Shown in pieces: positions 42,656 through 51,492 of a stretch of 64,000 nt of DNA (position 1 is the first letter of the stretch; every line of letters starts with the position of its first letter). The notes beneath the pieces were generated by a model. It was not told the origin of the DNA, did not search any database, and worked only from the letters and a program-made list of their open reading frames with translations. This stretch comes from an uncultured Clostridia bacterium (lineage in GTDB: Bacteria > Bacillota > Clostridia > Lachnospirales > Lachnospiraceae): positions 62,001-126,000 of the forward strand of contig CALBKM010000043.1 in the NCBI GenBank assembly GCA_937895705.1, given 5' to 3'. Position numbers and translations under genes: made by a program.

Positions 42656-43501
42656 ATGAATCAGGATTCTTCTTTCCCACCGATGCTGCCTCCTTCTACG
42701 GAACTGGGCGCGCTTTTATTTGCGGTTCTTCCCTGTCTGCAGGAAACCTACCGACCCTTGGCTTCCTTCGCCTATCACATGACCGAACTGACAAGACTGA
42801 AAAGCATTCCTTCCGTTCCGCCTCTCACCGGGTTATCCGGTATTGATGCACTCATTACGGACAAGGACATTATGTTACGTTCTCTTTCTTTTTACGGAAG
42901 AATGTTCCGCATGCCGCTTCTTTCTACCATCGCCACCCTGCTTCAGGGGATGCAGTTCTACCGTACCTACAAGGACATATTGCCGAGACTTTTCTCTGGG
43001 TTGGGAGGTTCCGACGAAGATCTCTCCTCCGCTTTCGGCAGTATGGCGGGACTGCTCTCAGGTCTTGGCGGATTCGGGGGCGCTTCCGGTCCGGGAAACT
43101 CTTCCCCGGATTTGTTTTCCATGCTGGGAGGCCTTTCCCCTGATTTACTATCTTCTATGTTTTCGGGATTTTCAGGTAATTCCGCTCACTGTAACAATGA
43201 CATGTCCTCCACCTCAACAGGATCTTCGGAAGAGGCCGGTGAATCGTCCCTTCCCACGGATTTTCCGACCTCTGCGGGCGCATCTGATGAATCCGCACAG
43301 CCTTCGGACAATACCTTTGACGAAGACCTCACACCTCACACTTCGGATGCCTCCCCGTCCGCGCCCGACACTCCGGAACCTTCTTTCCCGAATACCCGCC
43401 CCGATGTCTCCGCACCCGCCGATGATTTATACAACAGCCTGTATTCCTTCCTCACCCCGGAACAGCAAAAGATTTACGAACAGCTGATGCATACGGATTA
43501 G
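42656..43501 (+). CDS. Hypothetical protein with Ser/Pro/Asp-rich low-complexity region
   Basis: I do not recognise this 281-residue protein. The first 140 residues look folded and helical (LGALLFAVLPCLQETYRPL). A Gly/Ser/Phe-rich stretch (SGLGGFGGASGPGNSSPDL) follows, then an acidic Ser/Pro/Thr-rich region. The protein ends with a short helical motif LYSFLTPEQQKIYEQLMHTD. There is no signal peptide. AAAGGAG five bases before ATG 42656 fixes the start. It heads a plus-strand group with the next small gene and dedA. Another frame across it is also open, but this one has the RBS. Confidence 0.62.
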   Translation: MNQDSSFPPMLPPSTELGALLFAVLPCLQETYRPLASFAYHMTELTRLKSIPSVPPLTGLSGIDALITDKDIMLRSLSFYGRMFRMPLLSTIATLLQGMQFYRTYKDILPRLFSGLGGSDEDLSSAFGSMAGLLSGLGGFGGASGPGNSSPDLFSMLGGLSPDLLSSMFSGFSGNSAHCNNDMSSTSTGSSEEAGESSLPTDFPTSAGASDESAQPSDNTFDEDLTPHTSDASPSAPDTPEPSFPNTRPDVSAPADDLYNSLYSFLTPEQQKIYEQLMHTD

Positions 43502-43548
43502 TCCCGACACATAAACTGTAAGCAGACCATCTGTATAAAGGAGTTTCT

Positions 43549-43818
43549 ATGAGTCCGGAAACCTTAAAATCATTACCTGAATATCAAAAACTTTCCCCTG
43601 CAAAACAGGCTCTGATTTGCGAAATCGTAAAGGATGCGGGAAATACCTCCGGAGACGCCATGCTGCCGATTCTATTAAAGGCCCAGTCCCGTATGAAAGC
43701 ACAAAACATCCAATTTACCCAGGAAGAAAGCGCCTTTTTAATGACTACACTCATGTCGAATTTGTCTCCTGCCGAAAAGGCGAAGTTTGAGATGTTAAAG
43801 AGATTTATGAAAAAGTAA
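43549..43818 (+). CDS. Small hypothetical helical protein
   Basis: An 89-residue protein: LPEYQKLSPAKQALICEIV then LLKAQSRMKAQNIQFTQEES and LSPAEKAKFEMLKRFMKK. It is all-helical, basic and without cysteine motifs. AAAGGAG precedes the ATG at good spacing. It shares the LSPxxxxxx pattern with the end of the preceding protein (LTPEQQKIYEQL), which suggests the two work together. Function unknown. Confidence 0.7.
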   Translation: MSPETLKSLPEYQKLSPAKQALICEIVKDAGNTSGDAMLPILLKAQSRMKAQNIQFTQEESAFLMTTLMSNLSPAEKAKFEMLKRFMKK

Positions 43819-43836
43819 CGCCTCGAAAGGAACCCT

Positions 43837-44439
43837 ATGGAAACGCTTTTATCTTTGTTTGACCGCTACGGTATTTTTGCCATGATTCTCATTATCTTTT
43901 TGGAATATGCCTGCTTCCCGATTTCCAGCGAACTGGTTCTTCCTTTTTCCGGTGCGGTGGCCCGGGCAGAAGATGTCTCCTTCTTTCTGCTTCTTCCACT
44001 GTCGGTGCTGGCGGGACTTCTGGGAACCGGCATCTGCTATTTGACCGGACGTATCGGCGGAGAGGCGGTCCTTACAAAGATCACCAAACGTTTCCCGAAA
44101 ACACAAACAGCAATCGACGCCTCCCGCGCAAAATTCACAAAATACGGCGCAGGAGCCGTCTGCATCGGCAGAGTAATCCCTCTTTGCCGTACTTACATCG
44201 CTTTTGTTGCGGGGGCCGTGGGGCAATCTCCCTCTGTCTATTTTCCTTACTCCCTCCTTGGTATTACCATATGGAACAGCGCCCTGTTATCTCTCGGCTA
44301 CTTCTTACAAGATAACTGGGGCGCTGTGTCCGGATATTATGACCGGTATAAGCAATATTTTATTCCGGTACTTATGGGTATTGTTATCGTGCTCCTCTTA
44401 CATAAAAGAGCGAAACACCGTGCCTCCCATGAAGTATGA
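43837..44439 (+). CDS. DedA family membrane protein
   Basis: The 200-residue polytopic protein shows the DedA/SNARE-associated core: EYACFPISSELVLPFSGAVA, then GTGICYLTGRIGGEAVL and the signature GAGAVCIGRVIPLCRTYIAF with the conserved arginines. DedA proteins flip phospholipids or undecaprenyl phosphate and support envelope integrity. It is the last plus-strand gene of the group, with an 18-base gap, and is convergent with the long ECF gene (eight bases apart). Confidence 0.92.
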   Translation: METLLSLFDRYGIFAMILIIFLEYACFPISSELVLPFSGAVARAEDVSFFLLLPLSVLAGLLGTGICYLTGRIGGEAVLTKITKRFPKTQTAIDASRAKFTKYGAGAVCIGRVIPLCRTYIAFVAGAVGQSPSVYFPYSLLGITIWNSALLSLGYFLQDNWGAVSGYYDRYKQYFIPVLMGIVIVLLLHKRAKHRASHEV

Positions 44440-44447
44440 TGCAGACC

Positions 44448-46094
44448 CTACTTTTCCCAATCCACATACATCAGGGTTAAAAACTCTCCCTCCGCACTAT
44501 CCTTCGGAACATACAGCAAATTGTCCTTAAAGGCAAGGAGGGTGGTTACATATTCCATGGCATACAGTGCCTGTACAAACGGCAATTTTCTGACCTCCTT
44601 TAAATGCTTCGGCATTTTCTCTCCGTAAAGCTTTGCAAGCTCTGCCTTAAGCATTGCATATCCCGGCTGCAATTTCTCCGCAATCGTTGCAAACACCTCA
44701 TCATACAAACGATTCAACTGTTCTCCCGACATTACAACAAACTGCGGAATCGCCTTGTCTCCCTGTAACTTCACATATCCCTGTTCCACCAGCTTTGCCA
44801 AATCGCACTTACGGTCTTCCCCAAGATAAGAAATGTCAAAGTCTTTGTTCACAAGCTCCACAAGCAGTTCGTTCTTCCGCTCACTCTCTGGTGTAAACTG
44901 ATCCATCAAATCCAGTATTTCCGAATATCCGAAATTGTAAAGTCCGAACCAGGAAAAACCACCGTCTCTTGCCGGACCGCAATACGCAAAGTCGCGGTTG
45001 TCCAACGCCCACTCCTTAATCTTATCACTATCCTCCAAATAGCCTAACGGAAAATACTTTCCGCCGTCCGGGCGAATCGGCTTTTCCAATCTCAAATCAC
45101 CGTCCTCATACTGATAATAATCACAAAAAACATAAATCAGTAACCATAACAGTTTTCCCATGGGCATATCACTTCCGTGAAATCCCACCGCCCGGATTTT
45201 ATCCTCTGCTTCCAAAAGCCCCTTTACAATCACATCCGACACCTGCTCCCGGAGGCTACAATACACCTTGTAGCACTCCTGCTTTGCGGTCTCACTGTTA
45301 ATGTAAAATGTCGTTGCATACCTTCCGTTTTCGAAAGTCATAAACTCGCGGTCCACCAGCCACTGCAAATCAAATTCCAAATAGGCCTTCGGAATTCCCA
45401 GAAGCTCCGTAAGCTCATCCAGACTCTTCGGTTCCTCATAGCATGCAATACAAAGATTCTGTCGTACCATACTGTCTTCCAACGGCCCGATATCCGCCTT
45501 CGGCGGCATCTCTCCGTTAATTGCCATGGAAAGCTTTCCCGGTCTGTATACATAGTTTTGTTCACTCTGATGTTTCATATCCTCTGCCATCTCCTTTTTC
45601 AACTTCTGTCTCGTATCATGCAGATGCCATTTCACGGCACTTTCACTGATTCCGAGTTTCTCTGCGATTTTCTTCTGAGGCAGTCCGTCAATGTAAAACG
45701 AAACCAAAATCTCCCGTTGCAAATAATTTAATCTGCTGACCTGTTTGCGAAGCTGTACGATCATTTGCTCTCGTTCTTCCCGCTCCGCCAGTTCTCCCGC
45801 AAAATCGGATTCGTCCCGCAAATCCTCCTCCAAAGGGCACATAACATAGTGGGTATTCTTCCGCAGACGGTGGCACCAGACATACCGGGCAATCTTCCAG
45901 ACAAAATGCTCTACCTGCTCGATTTGTTTCCCTTCCGCAATGGTTTTCTGTACGGCAGAAAAAATCTGCACCATCACTTCCTGAGTCAGTTCCTCCGCCC
46001 GGTCACTGTCTCCGCACTTTTTGTACGCCCACTTCAAGATTTGTAACGAGTATTCCTTTGTAATTTCTTCAAACAATTGATTTTTCACTTGCAA
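44448..46094 (-). CDS. ECF-like sigma factor with a ~380-residue C-terminal extension
   Basis: Residues 1-165 form an ECF sigma factor: region 2 (GDSDRAEELTQEVMVQIFSA) and region 4 (LQREILVSFYIDGLPQKKIA, then SESAVKWHLHDTRQKLKK). The rest is a soluble extension. It opens with a winged-helix-like stretch (CYEEPKSLDELTELLGIPKA) and continues with no recognised fold. There is no overlapping anti-sigma gene, so the extension may be the sensor. The first codon of the open frame (GTG 46121) runs through CGGAGG; a TTG at 46094, six bases after it, or a GTG at 46088, is more likely. Confidence 0.82.
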   Translation of the reverse strand: MQVKNQLFEEITKEYSLQILKWAYKKCGDSDRAEELTQEVMVQIFSAVQKTIAEGKQIEQVEHFVWKIARYVWCHRLRKNTHYVMCPLEEDLRDESDFAGELAEREEREQMIVQLRKQVSRLNYLQREILVSFYIDGLPQKKIAEKLGISESAVKWHLHDTRQKLKKEMAEDMKHQSEQNYVYRPGKLSMAINGEMPPKADIGPLEDSMVRQNLCIACYEEPKSLDELTELLGIPKAYLEFDLQWLVDREFMTFENGRYATTFYINSETAKQECYKVYCSLREQVSDVIVKGLLEAEDKIRAVGFHGSDMPMGKLLWLLIYVFCDYYQYEDGDLRLEKPIRPDGGKYFPLGYLEDSDKIKEWALDNRDFAYCGPARDGGFSWFGLYNFGYSEILDLMDQFTPESERKNELLVELVNKDFDISYLGEDRKCDLAKLVEQGYVKLQGDKAIPQFVVMSGEQLNRLYDEVFATIAEKLQPGYAMLKAELAKLYGEKMPKHLKEVRKLPFVQALYAMEYVTTLLAFKDNLLYVPKDSAEGEFLTLMYVDWEK

Positions 46095-46171
46095 GTCCTG
46101 CCTCCGTAATTCCTTTTTCACAGCTGTTCACTTAATAAGTGACAGGAGTTTGGCAAAGGTTAGGAAAAATT

Positions 46172-47116
46172 TTATTTTAAATATTCCACACCATCAATTA
46201 TAACACCTTTATACTCCTTAAGGTCAATCAATTTTCCGAAGAACAGGGTGGAATGTGTCACCTCGTCCTCAGACACACTTAACAGCATTCCGGAACGACC
46301 GAGTACTTCCGAACCTCCGGCATCTTTTAATAATCTCACGGAATCAGGAGTCGTTTTCAATACTTCACCCGTCTCGTCAATTATTTGAAATTGTGACAGC
46401 AGAATCGTTTTCCCTGCAGCACTCTTCAGTTTTACAGAATCTGTATTTTCCGCAAAACTCACCTTCGCAATAAAATCATACCCGAGGGAATTTCCTTCCG
46501 GAATCAAATTTTCATCCAGAGGCTTTGTTACACCGGCTTTCCATTCCTCCTCCGTGAACAAATCCATACTGTAGAAAATCATCTCATACTCACAGGAACA
46601 ATCCATATCCCAAAGATCAATGGTCTGATAGTACCTTATGGTATCCGTCTTAATCTGCTCCTCCCATTCCGCCATTGACCCGCTGCCGGTAAAAAACATC
46701 GCCTCTCCCGTATCCGTACGGCGCAACACAAAATTCGGTTTGTAATTGATATAATTGCGGCCCTGCTCCGTGAGGGCATCCAGTGTAATAATCGCCATAG
46801 CGGTATAGCCGTCCGACAGTACCGCATCCAGCGTTATTCTTACATGTTCGTTTTCCATTACCTGATTTTCCACGGCTCCGCTTTCTTCCAACAAATCGGT
46901 ATTCCCGAGATAAAGCTCCCCGCTTTCCCTGTTTTTTAACTGACTTCGTGCCACAGCACCTACCGGTACTGCGGTAATTGCCGCAATCAACACCGCCGCC
47001 AGCGCAACTTTTAAACCTCTGCCTGAAATTGTCTTCGGCTTTACAAACTCCTCCGACTGCATAATATATTCTTCCTTTGTTCCGTTCATTGCTTTAAAGA
47101 TGTTGTATTCTTTCAT
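46172..47116 (-). CDS. Membrane protein paired with ECF sigma factor (DUF4179-like anti-sigma candidate)
   Basis: The protein has a short cytosolic N-terminus (about 33 residues), one membrane helix (LKVALAAVLIAAITAVPVGA) and a large outer domain with HVRITLDAVLSDGYTAMAII, the pattern of DUF4179-type proteins. Its ATG overlaps the sigma gene stop by four bases, so it is the likely regulator of that sigma factor. It lacks a zinc-finger His-Cys-Cys motif, unlike the pair at 19-20 kb. The signal is unknown. Confidence 0.78.
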   Translation of the reverse strand: MKEYNIFKAMNGTKEEYIMQSEEFVKPKTISGRGLKVALAAVLIAAITAVPVGAVARSQLKNRESGELYLGNTDLLEESGAVENQVMENEHVRITLDAVLSDGYTAMAIITLDALTEQGRNYINYKPNFVLRRTDTGEAMFFTGSGSMAEWEEQIKTDTIRYYQTIDLWDMDCSCEYEMIFYSMDLFTEEEWKAGVTKPLDENLIPEGNSLGYDFIAKVSFAENTDSVKLKSAAGKTILLSQFQIIDETGEVLKTTPDSVRLLKDAGGSEVLGRSGMLLSVSEDEVTHSTLFFGKLIDLKEYKGVIIDGVEYLK

Positions 47117-47661
47117 AAATTCACGCCCTTTCCTTTGAGATACCTTTGCAGTTTCTTTCTTGTGCGAAATAATACGGAACGAACTTTAGTCTCGGAATAA
47201 CCGTATTTTTTCGCAATCTCTGCAGAGGTCTCTCCAAACCAATACCGCCGTACAAACAAAGCTCGCTTTTCCTCGTCAAGATTTCCTAAAAATGCATTCA
47301 TTAACTCCGCCAAAGCATCTTCATCCTCTTCCGCATTCTTCGCCGGAAGACACTCTTCCATTTCTTTCGAGAGCTCCACTACCTGTACCGTACGTTTGCT
47401 CGCAGTCCGCTTGTCCAACATATCCATCGCTGTCCGTCTGCAAATCGTTACGCAAAAAGCATACAAACTGCGGGGTCTGTGGGGCGGAATTGCATTCCAA
47501 ACCTTGAAGTACGTATCGTTTAAGCATTCCTCCACGTCCTCGGAGTTACCTAACAGTCGAAATGCCAACTGCCTAAGTCTTGTTCCATAGACCGCTTCCG
47601 TACCCTCAATCGCACGCTCGTCCCGGTCCAGATAAAGCGCAATCAATTGTTCGTCGTCCAT
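47113..47661 (-). CDS. ECF sigma-70 family RNA polymerase sigma factor
   Basis: Region 2 reads QLAFRLLGNSEDVEECLNDT followed by YFKVWNAIPP. Region 4 is RRYWFGETSAEIAKKYGYSE with TKVRSVLFRTRKKL. 182 residues is standard. ATG 47661 is preferred, with AGAGGTGA upstream; ATG 47694 would place that site inside the gene. Upstream at about 47727-47741 lies a near-palindrome, GCGCAACTGTTGCAC, and a terminator for the fic gene. The partner membrane protein is coupled downstream. Confidence 0.9.
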   Translation of the reverse strand: MDDEQLIALYLDRDERAIEGTEAVYGTRLRQLAFRLLGNSEDVEECLNDTYFKVWNAIPPHRPRSLYAFCVTICRRTAMDMLDKRTASKRTVQVVELSKEMEECLPAKNAEEDEDALAELMNAFLGNLDEEKRALFVRRYWFGETSAEIAKKYGYSETKVRSVLFRTRKKLQRYLKGKGVNL

Positions 47662-47770
47662 ATATATTTCACCTCTTTTCTTTTGAAGGTTCATGAGCCT
47701 TTCACCCTTATAGTCGGAAAGTAAAGCGCAACTGTTGCACTATTGTATAAAATGAAGTATTTTCCTTTCA

Positions 47771-47815
47771 GACAAAAACACACTGTGCTTTTTGTCAAAG
47801 CGCAGTGTGTCTGTT
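47771..47815 (-). terminator. Intrinsic terminator after the fic gene (bidirectional)
   Basis: ACACACTGTGC / GCGCAGTGTGT (47778-47788 and 47800-47810) pairs over 11 positions with one mismatch or wobble. A T-run follows on both strands (TTTTTGTC on the minus). It lies 16 bases past the fic stop. Confidence 0.85.
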
Positions 47816-47825
47816 TTTCTAGTCA

Positions 47826-48431
47826 TTATAGTTCCTCTGTCTTAAACGTAGTATAACCCTCATAATAGTAACTGTGATCGATTCCCTTCATATACACTTC
47901 CCGGCTATTAATCTCATCCGTAAGTGCCTGTTTTAATACATGCTTAATCTCGATATCCCGAATCGGACTGCGTTCCATAGCCAGAAGATAATCCTCTTTA
48001 TCTACCTTACTCCAGTCAACTACCTTTCCCAACTCAGACTTAAATATCAAATCCAGCCAAATACGGGTGCTACGCCCGTTTCCTTCTCGAAACGGATGTG
48101 CGATGTTCATCTCCACGTATTTCTCTACAATCTCATCAAAGGTAGACTGCGGCATTTTATCAATATTCTGCAGAGATGCTTCCAAATACATCAAGGGAGC
48201 AAATCGGAAGTTGCCCTTTGAAATATTTACGGTTCTGAGTTTTCCGGCAAAATCGTAAATATCTTCAAACAAATATTTATGAATCGTCTTTAGTGCCGAA
48301 AACGTCCCTGATTCCAGTTTGTCAAGCATACCTGTCTCAAACAGTGCAAGCGCCTTTTTCTTACTGATACGCTCTTCTTCTCTGGCAAGGTCCGCAGCAT
48401 TTGTAATCCCTAATTTATTCTCGAGAACCAT
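47826..48431 (-). CDS. Fic/DOC family protein (putative AMP-transferase)
   Basis: The core motif HPFREGNGRSTR is complete, with the catalytic His, the Mg-binding Glu and the ATP-binding GNGR. The flap region FDEIVEKYVEMN and the N-terminal FSALKTIHKYLFEDIYDFAG fit the family. Fic enzymes attach AMP or other groups to target proteins, often as toxins. I see no adjacent antitoxin gene and no clear S/TxxxE(G/N) inhibitory helix within the protein. A strong RBS (GAAGGAGGTG) precedes the ATG. It is a single-gene unit with its own terminator. Confidence 0.92.
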   Translation of the reverse strand: MVLENKLGITNAADLAREEERISKKKALALFETGMLDKLESGTFSALKTIHKYLFEDIYDFAGKLRTVNISKGNFRFAPLMYLEASLQNIDKMPQSTFDEIVEKYVEMNIAHPFREGNGRSTRIWLDLIFKSELGKVVDWSKVDKEDYLLAMERSPIRDIEIKHVLKQALTDEINSREVYMKGIDHSYYYEGYTTFKTEEL

Positions 48432-48517
48432 GGTTCACCTCCTTCAGACTTCATGTTAATTATACCACTGTCAGGATATCTACGCAAGGAATTCTCTCAT
48501 AGCGACTTTAATCCATG

Positions 48518-49426
48518 TTACAGTCCTTTCTCTATCAGTGCCTTCACCTCTTCAAGCGTCGGTGGATTTAACGGCAACGGGAATCTGGAAATCGCTATTG
48601 CAGAGCAGGCACTTGCAAAACGCACCAGTTCCTCATCCTTCATGCCGTGAAGTAACCCGTAAACACAGCCTGCCTTAAAAGTATCTCCGGCACCAAGGGT
48701 ACTCTTTACCTCCACAGAAAAAGGCTTCATGCGCTTCATCGGCTGGCCCTTCCTTCCGTACAGCATATCGTTCTCACCGGAAGTAATAATTACAAGACCG
48801 TCTGTGGTTTCAACAAGCATCTCGTAAATCTCTTCCAAACTTTTTCCATTATACACCTCGGAAGAGGTACATTCCTTGGACACTACATTAATGGCACAAT
48901 GCTGATGCAGGTAGCTGTCATGTCCGCAATCAATGGTCACATAGGGCTTCTTATGTTTTACGCAAAGTTCCGCCACCGCCTGCGTTGCTTCGATAAAAAA
49001 CGGATCGATTGCTGCCACCTTGCACCCAATCACATCCTCATCCTTCGGCATACTCCAGCGTCTCTTTGCTCCCGGCTCGTAAAGGGACTGGAACACCCCC
49101 ATAGGAGAACGCACCAAACCTGCAATCACCACATAATCCATCAAACCTTCATAGTCCGGGTCAAAATAAAGAGAAGACAAATCCACCGTCTTGTCCTTAT
49201 AAAACTCCTTAAGAAGCGGCGCTACCTCCGTGCCGATATGGGTACCGGAAAGCTTTACACCTACCCCTAAGGATGCCAATACGGTAGCCGCCGTACCGGT
49301 TTCACCGCCCGGAAGAAAGTACTTTGCCCGAAGCTCCGAATACTCATCCGGCTTCAAAAAATCTCCCTTTAACAAAAAAGAGTGGGTTCCCAATACCTGT
49401 CCGTGCATATATACCTCGTAACTCAT
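48518..49426 (-). CDS. PfkB family carbohydrate/nucleoside kinase
   Basis: The 302-residue ribokinase-like enzyme has GGETGTAATVLASLG near residue 41 and the signature KSTLGAGDTFKAGCVYG with the catalytic aspartate (usually DTxGAGD; the first Asp is Ser here). It phosphorylates a sugar or related alcohol with ATP. The substrate is not clear. It lies 15 bases after the GNAT gene and may share its transcript. It is not linked to the sugar-acid operon, so I would not call it KDG kinase without further evidence. Confidence 0.85.
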   Translation of the reverse strand: MSYEVYMHGQVLGTHSFLLKGDFLKPDEYSELRAKYFLPGGETGTAATVLASLGVGVKLSGTHIGTEVAPLLKEFYKDKTVDLSSLYFDPDYEGLMDYVVIAGLVRSPMGVFQSLYEPGAKRRWSMPKDEDVIGCKVAAIDPFFIEATQAVAELCVKHKKPYVTIDCGHDSYLHQHCAINVVSKECTSSEVYNGKSLEEIYEMLVETTDGLVIITSGENDMLYGRKGQPMKRMKPFSVEVKSTLGAGDTFKAGCVYGLLHGMKDEELVRFASACSAIAISRFPLPLNPPTLEEVKALIEKGL

Positions 49427-49441
49427 AAAACGACCTCCTGC

Positions 49442-50368
49442 TTATTTTTTATAAATCAAAGAATACACCTCTGTATCATAGCCTATCTTCTTATAAAACT
49501 CATTACCTCCACCGGTCAGAAACTTTCCGCCCAGTTCCTTAAAGGTCCGGTAATGCCTGGTCAAAGCCGCTGCCGCCAGACCACGGTGCCGGTATTCCGG
49601 TATGGTACATAACGGTTCCAGATAAGCAAGCTTATTTTCCTCTACCCACCACATGCCGGCAAAACAGGCATATTCGCCCTTTTCGTCAGCAATGGCAACG
49701 CTGTATTCATAAGTCGAGTGAGGCGGTGGTGCCATCACATTCCCCCAGACACCCAAATAAGACTTGTATGTACTCCAGTCCGAACTCTCATCCGGAACCG
49801 TCCAGTTTTCAAACGGTCCCAACTCCCACTCATTGAAACCTTTCCACATACATCTGGAAAGCTTTAGGGCATCGATTTCCTCCGGCTCCACAAAACGAAA
49901 CCCTTCCGGAAGCTCATAAGCAAGGGAAGCTTTTGTCATATCCAACCGATACTCACGCTCCTTATCACTCAGTTTGTATCCTCGCTTTTCAGCAGCCTCC
50001 ATCAGCTCCGTTTGACATTCCGAAAAGACAAACTCCTTTTCTCCAAGATACTCCGGAAACGCTTCGTCTGCATACACAATCATTTCGTCCGCCAACCATT
50101 CATAGCCCGGGCGCAACACAAAATGGATGTTGGTTACCGGATTTTCATAGAAAACAAATCCAACCACTACATCCTCCTCCAACCAAAAACGGCATAAATG
50201 CAAATAACTTTTATCCATCCACATGGAAGTCAAGGCGTATTCAAAAAACGGTGCCTCCACACTTTCCGTCCCTTTATCGCCTACCCCCTCATAGGCTTCT
50301 ACCATAAAATCCCACGCCATATCAACATCCGAAAGCACCTGAAACTGCTTTGTCGTTATTTTTCCCAT
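49442..50368 (-). CDS. GNAT family N-acetyltransferase
   Basis: A 308-residue protein with a poorly conserved N-terminal half and a C-terminal GNAT domain: YACFAGMWWVEENKLAYLEP then CTIPEYRHRGLAAAALTRHY, the acetyl-CoA loop (R-x-x-G-L-A), and FLTGGGNEFYKKIGY. The target is unknown. ATG 50368 gives better spacing to GAAGGA than 50374. It precedes the PfkB kinase by 15 bases. Confidence 0.85.
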   Translation of the reverse strand: MGKITTKQFQVLSDVDMAWDFMVEAYEGVGDKGTESVEAPFFEYALTSMWMDKSYLHLCRFWLEEDVVVGFVFYENPVTNIHFVLRPGYEWLADEMIVYADEAFPEYLGEKEFVFSECQTELMEAAEKRGYKLSDKEREYRLDMTKASLAYELPEGFRFVEPEEIDALKLSRCMWKGFNEWELGPFENWTVPDESSDWSTYKSYLGVWGNVMAPPPHSTYEYSVAIADEKGEYACFAGMWWVEENKLAYLEPLCTIPEYRHRGLAAAALTRHYRTFKELGGKFLTGGGNEFYKKIGYDTEVYSLIYKK

Positions 50369-50461
50369 AAACATTCCTTCTTTCGTTTTTTAAACTAACT
50401 TATAAGTAATCTACTTTAGAGTTAATTAATCTTATGACATCTTACAAAACTTGTACTCATA

Positions 50462-51316
50462 TCACTTTATAAGCTCTAACTCCCTACCGATCACAATCCC
50501 TTTTGAGTCCGTCCCGTGTCCGATCTTTTTTGTAACCGCGATCGGCATATTTTCGCCTGCTGTCCTCTTTACCAGTTCCTCTATCCCCGGAGTACACTTC
50601 TCTGCTTCCATTTCCGTAAATGTGCCCAAAAGAATACCTGCCACCTTGTCAAATGCCCCTAATTGCTGTAACTGGCATAAGTACGTTTCCATTTTAGCAA
50701 CGGTTCCGCTATAGCTTTCCAAAAGCAATATCTTACCCTTCAAATCCGGCATATACTCTGTTCCGGCCAGTTTTAAAAAGCACCTGATATTTCCCCCTAC
50801 CACAACTCCATGCATCTCCCTCTGTTGAATAAACTCATACTCCCATTGAAACAAATCCGCTTCGTTTTGCAAAACGGTATTTCTAAAATCAGCAATTTGG
50901 ACTTCTTTGCAATCATATATCAGATTCCGGATTTGATATAATACGGAAGCCTTCCCTGTCTTTTTATAAATAGCATTCAACACGGTTGTCAAATCACTAT
51001 AACCCCAAAACAATTTAGAACTGTCTGCTATGATATCATAGTCAAGATAAGGCAATATTCCGTTTGCCACATCCCCGCCGGAAATATCGAATATGCTCTT
51101 TATCAAATCGTCCTTATAGAACTCCATCAATGCATCCCCACGTTCCTTTGCCGTCCCACTAAAAATATTCTCCTTCTCGTATATGTAATTGCTGAACACA
51201 GGCCGCAATCCCATATTTCGTAATGTAGTCTCCAGACATTTCAGCTTTTCCGCATAATAATGCTTCTGTCCGTCAGAACAACAAACAATACCGATTTTAT
51301 CTCCGTATTTTAGCAT
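50462..51316 (-). CDS. S66 family peptidase (LD-carboxypeptidase/MccF-like)
   Basis: The serine nucleophile lies in FWGYSDLTTVL, the catalytic Glu in LLLESYSGTV, and the His in KKIGHGTDSKGIVIG, the triad of S66 peptidases. VGGNIRCFLKLAGTEY is another family motif. Members trim murein tetrapeptides (LdcA) or cleave peptide-nucleotide antibiotics (MccF). The closer relatives of this length with GYSD are the MccF-like group; which applies is open. Start 51316 follows AGAGGTG. It lies directly downstream of the inverted-repeat element. Confidence 0.87.
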   Translation of the reverse strand: MLKYGDKIGIVCCSDGQKHYYAEKLKCLETTLRNMGLRPVFSNYIYEKENIFSGTAKERGDALMEFYKDDLIKSIFDISGGDVANGILPYLDYDIIADSSKLFWGYSDLTTVLNAIYKKTGKASVLYQIRNLIYDCKEVQIADFRNTVLQNEADLFQWEYEFIQQREMHGVVVGGNIRCFLKLAGTEYMPDLKGKILLLESYSGTVAKMETYLCQLQQLGAFDKVAGILLGTFTEMEAEKCTPGIEELVKRTAGENMPIAVTKKIGHGTDSKGIVIGRELELIK

Positions 51317-51492
51317 AGCTGTAACACCTCTCTTATATTTCCATAATCCCTTCTCTGGCATCGTAAACTTGTATCTTTTATATTTTATCATAATACCACA
51401 AAAAAGGATATCTCTCTTTCGCTAATTCTGATATTGCCGCGCACTCCTTTTTGAAAGCATTTCGGTTCCGCACCCTTTTCAGATACAAAAAA

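Noticed and set aside
42843..43487. 214-residue alternative plus-strand frame inside the 42656-43501 gene
   Set aside because: It lacks an RBS and has an unlikely composition rich in Arg, Pro and Ser, as expected for an off-frame reading; the chosen frame has AAAGGAG and a sensible start.
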